Positions 62,701 through 64,000 of a stretch of DNA of 64,000 nucleotides are shown here, one piece after another (positions within the stretch are counted from its first letter, which is position 1; each line of letters starts with the position of its first letter). Under the pieces are notes generated by a model. That model did not search any database and had not been told where the DNA came from. It saw nothing but the letters and a program-made list of their open reading frames with translations. Source of the DNA: Falsiroseomonas sp041690465 (GTDB lineage Bacteria > Pseudomonadota > Alphaproteobacteria > Acetobacterales > Acetobacteraceae). The stretch lies in NCBI RefSeq assembly GCF_041690465.1, contig NZ_JAWLHG010000002.1, positions 124,001 to 188,000 of the forward strand, in the 5' to 3' direction. Position numbers and translations under genes: made by a program.

Positions 62701-64000
62701 CCACGCGCGGCAGATCACCGCAATCGTCCGCCACGGGCCGGAGAGCGCGGAGGCCTCGGCCGCCGCGCTGGTGGTGGAGATGAACCGGCCCGGTGGCCGG
62801 CCCGATCCTGCGCGCCTGGACGCCGCGACCTGGGATGCCGCGCTGAACCCGGCGCTGGCCGGCAACACGCCCGAGGCGCGTCGTCGTCGCGACGAGGCGC
62901 TGGCGCGGCGCGACCGCGTCTTCGCGCTGTACGAGGACTACACGCGCGGCCCGCACGCCACCGGCCCGCCGCGCAGCCCGGAGATGGTGCGCCGGGAATT
63001 GCAGGCCGAGGTGCGCGGCCGCTTCGGACAGGAGGATCCGGCCGGCGCCTATGCCGCCTCCACGCTTGAGGATGCGCGCGCCACCACCGATCGCAGCCGT
63101 GCCGATGCTGCCGTGGCCGCCTTCAACTATGCGGTGGAGGGCACCGGCACGCGGGTGGACGTGCTGCGGCGGCAGTTCGGGCGCATGACGCGCGAGCAGG
63201 TGGACCAGGCCGTCACCGCCTACAATGCCGCACATCCGAACGGACCCTCGCTCTACGCCCGGCTCGGCATCCATGGCGAGGGCAACTGGGTCGTTTCCGA
63301 GCTGTCGGGCGACGAGCGGCTGGAGATCGAGCGCGCCTCGCTCGGCGTGCCGCAGAACGACATGGAACGTGCCGAGCTCGCCGCGCTGACGGCGCGCCAG
63401 CAGATCCGCGAATCCGGCGTGCTGGGGCGGTTCCTCGCCGGCGACGAATACGGCTACCTGAAGGAGGATTACGCCAGCCTGCTCTCCGGCATGGGCGTCT
63501 CGGAGGGCAGCTTCGACCGGCGCGGACGGCTGATCCGTGCCCGCGATCCGGCGACGGGCGCGATGCTGCCGGTGGGGCATTTCAACGCCGCGGGCGACTT
63601 CGTGCCGCCGCGCGAGGGCTCGCGCGAGGAGTTCGAGGTGGCGATGGGCCTGGCGAAGCTCTCTGCCGAATCCTACTCGCTGGCGACCGACCGCATCGCC
63701 AGCGCGGTGACGATGGCGCTGATGGTGACGGCGGCGATCGTCACCACCGCGCTGACCGGCGGCGCCGCGGCCTCCATCTGGATCCCGGTGCTGGTGACCG
63801 CGGGGGCGGGGCTGGCCGGCATGGGGATGAGCGCGCTGATCAAGGGCGGCCGCTATGGGCATGAGGAAGCCGCGCGCGACCTGGTGATGACGGTGGTGCA
63901 GGCGGCGACCGCCGGCCTCGGCGCCGCGGCCACCACGGCGCTGCGTGGCGGCGCGCCGGCGCTGCGTGCGGCGGCCGGCAGCATGCGCGTGAGCGAGACG
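59762..64000 (+). CDS. Giant terminal protein of the injection operon (partial; candidate effector, cargo or tape measure)
   Basis: At least 1413 aa, open to the window edge. Start GTG 59762 in a GTGA overlap; ATG 59756 and 59771 are alternatives. Layout: a Pro/Arg-rich, presumably disordered head (about 1-160); an Ala/Arg helical stalk (about 165-640); and annexin-like helical repeats, clearest at about 1119-1190 with AVEGTGTRVDVLRRQFG, EQVDQAVTAYNAAHP and SELSGDERLEIERASLG, and weaker at about 760-850. A hydrophobic Ala/Gly stretch (about 1316-1360, AAIVTTALTGGAAASIWIPVLV) near the cut end could be membrane-active. No known catalytic motif. Last visible gene of the operon. Confidence 0.72.
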   Translation, partial: MTPMRALAPERERGPVIRRPASPLRVPEAPVADRVTPTAAPPRPAWLRPTEPAPPRGGPDRMDASADAPEGRRLDGSHGVADQGDAVREGDAAAPREAGAEVVAAGTGAAQEGGDGLAAARVEMVPEPETGPVTLPTASLGLPPTSVAFDAPLRLELRPERPAQERTPELDRHADIFAAAATAAARLHAELIRLAAREADAARDGEARRATLRQRDLDGALGLLGTELAEARGVLASGEAECHALIAAASREARASIRGAARRANAALTAKATEVARDTGEGGTERRRADAVATGADGRIAELRRIGIQAADALRALSTTPTAAYPEAGEALTSAKNEAIVERLPPRATERERVMRSGTTGMANNLTPTVERLRTDITNAFAPFRQMEQTLTVTAPAAVTRTRDAALEQVRSTATSLTAAVTAGRARSEAALVRQHDAARRQAAEGGRRRAAAERDNAARQAGGQIQAATGLAAAQGAALRALVARLRPEQRRPAPEFATLVVRSAEGLRERLAETAATAAPRIARSGAERRAAQDAAAQDASARIAGSVGEQAAQILGAAQETGDALRRQVEDGTTSFRTVARPVTRSIGGYIEPIRRSYATQLADLRTRITNLGTEITTILNEGRGTAAGAAADSAAPPAPPAAPIEGGARSAREFVERARGVAQDARTEAEIAAFAGRVGTAVRSDVNTRTTSIMNGLNDWIGPDVEMVMSGLRGLTRRRAQAVIARYAERPGGNLRATIRRRFLDNFSFPGTIRHNINAAMNYLNGDAERGALSEMQAAVNMWNDEARVERVQRSLTPAQATALRGMPGAEAILNDIRDDLDGADRQVFEALRAATPESIGRANAIRLAGEVDRGRAQRGYRAADRTADAIAAAARNAGSDRLSGMSDLPELETEAERTARREAVWRSTVTGFASVRPLPREPGAAGATGPPTLEQGQAALIAAATGERDYIVQTHAGGPHGGGRYEVVREGVDAHHARQITAIVRHGPESAEASAAALVVEMNRPGGRPDPARLDAATWDAALNPALAGNTPEARRRRDEALARRDRVFALYEDYTRGPHATGPPRSPEMVRRELQAEVRGRFGQEDPAGAYAASTLEDARATTDRSRADAAVAAFNYAVEGTGTRVDVLRRQFGRMTREQVDQAVTAYNAAHPNGPSLYARLGIHGEGNWVVSELSGDERLEIERASLGVPQNDMERAELAALTARQQIRESGVLGRFLAGDEYGYLKEDYASLLSGMGVSEGSFDRRGRLIRARDPATGAMLPVGHFNAAGDFVPPREGSREEFEVAMGLAKLSAESYSLATDRIASAVTMALMVTAAIVTTALTGGAAASIWIPVLVTAGAGLAGMGMSALIKGGRYGHEEAARDLVMTVVQAATAGLGAAATTALRGGAPALRAAAGSMRVSET

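Overview
The window is GC-rich (around 70% by eye) bacterial chromosome with Shine-Dalgarno-led, densely packed genes. It most likely comes from an alphaproteobacterium of the Acetobacteraceae/Roseomonas type. Pointers are the tripartite tricarboxylate (TctABC/Bug) transporter, an alphaproteobacterial DUF1491 protein, a PEP-CTERM protein, and TRAP and sugar-acid genes. No rRNA, tRNA or CRISPR array was recognised, and the taxonomic call is an inference from gene content.

Positions 1-20,200 are mostly metabolic and housekeeping genes. A tctC-tctB-tctA operon (minus strand, tctA cut by the window edge) is divergent from an M20 amidohydrolase and a ketopantoate-reductase-like gene. A translationally coupled trio follows: TenA-like, DUF429-like and a small unknown. 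Next come cytochrome b561, a PEP-CTERM protein, DUF1491, a PhyH-type dioxygenase, a PEP-mutase-like enzyme coupled to a membrane-anchored unknown, and upp. After these is a minus-strand envelope group: a 1006-aa coiled-coil/OmpA protein, a MotA/ExbB-like channel protein and a small OmpA protein, then inositol monophosphatase and efp.

Positions 20,298-22,223 hold one visibly AT-richer gene, an unusual reverse transcriptase of the unknown-group/defence type. It looks inserted between efp and a glutathione S-transferase. Positions 22,354-30,902 carry that transferase, a carboxymuconolactone-decarboxylase-like protein, and a sugar-acid type catabolic cluster. In that cluster a divergent hydroxypyruvate-isomerase-like gene faces an IlvD/Edd dehydratase, a 3-hydroxyisobutyrate-dehydrogenase-like enzyme, a TRAP transporter (dctPQM) and a short-chain dehydrogenase, nearly all with overlapping starts and stops.

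Positions 31,171-64,000 are the main feature. A sigma-54 activator with a degenerate receiver domain is followed by 12-bp repeats, a good sigma-54 promoter, and one 31.4-kb gene train that runs off the window. The train encodes an extracellular-type contractile injection system (eCIS; relatives are Afp, PVC, MAC and the Anabaena/Algoriphagus systems). Its parts are a DUF4255 terminator-like protein, two sheath-like and two tube proteins, an Afp7-like protein, a split VgrG hub and spike, gp25, baseplate J, a propeller-P2-I fusion, small beta-sandwich proteins, three related 'GVVAGL' proteins, an eCIS-associated unknown, an AAA+ ATPase, and a giant protein with annexin-like and hydrophobic segments. 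No capsid, terminase, integrase or lysis genes are visible, so this is not a prophage. Direct sigma-54 control of such a system, its unusual baseplate genes and the giant terminal protein are the most promising leads.
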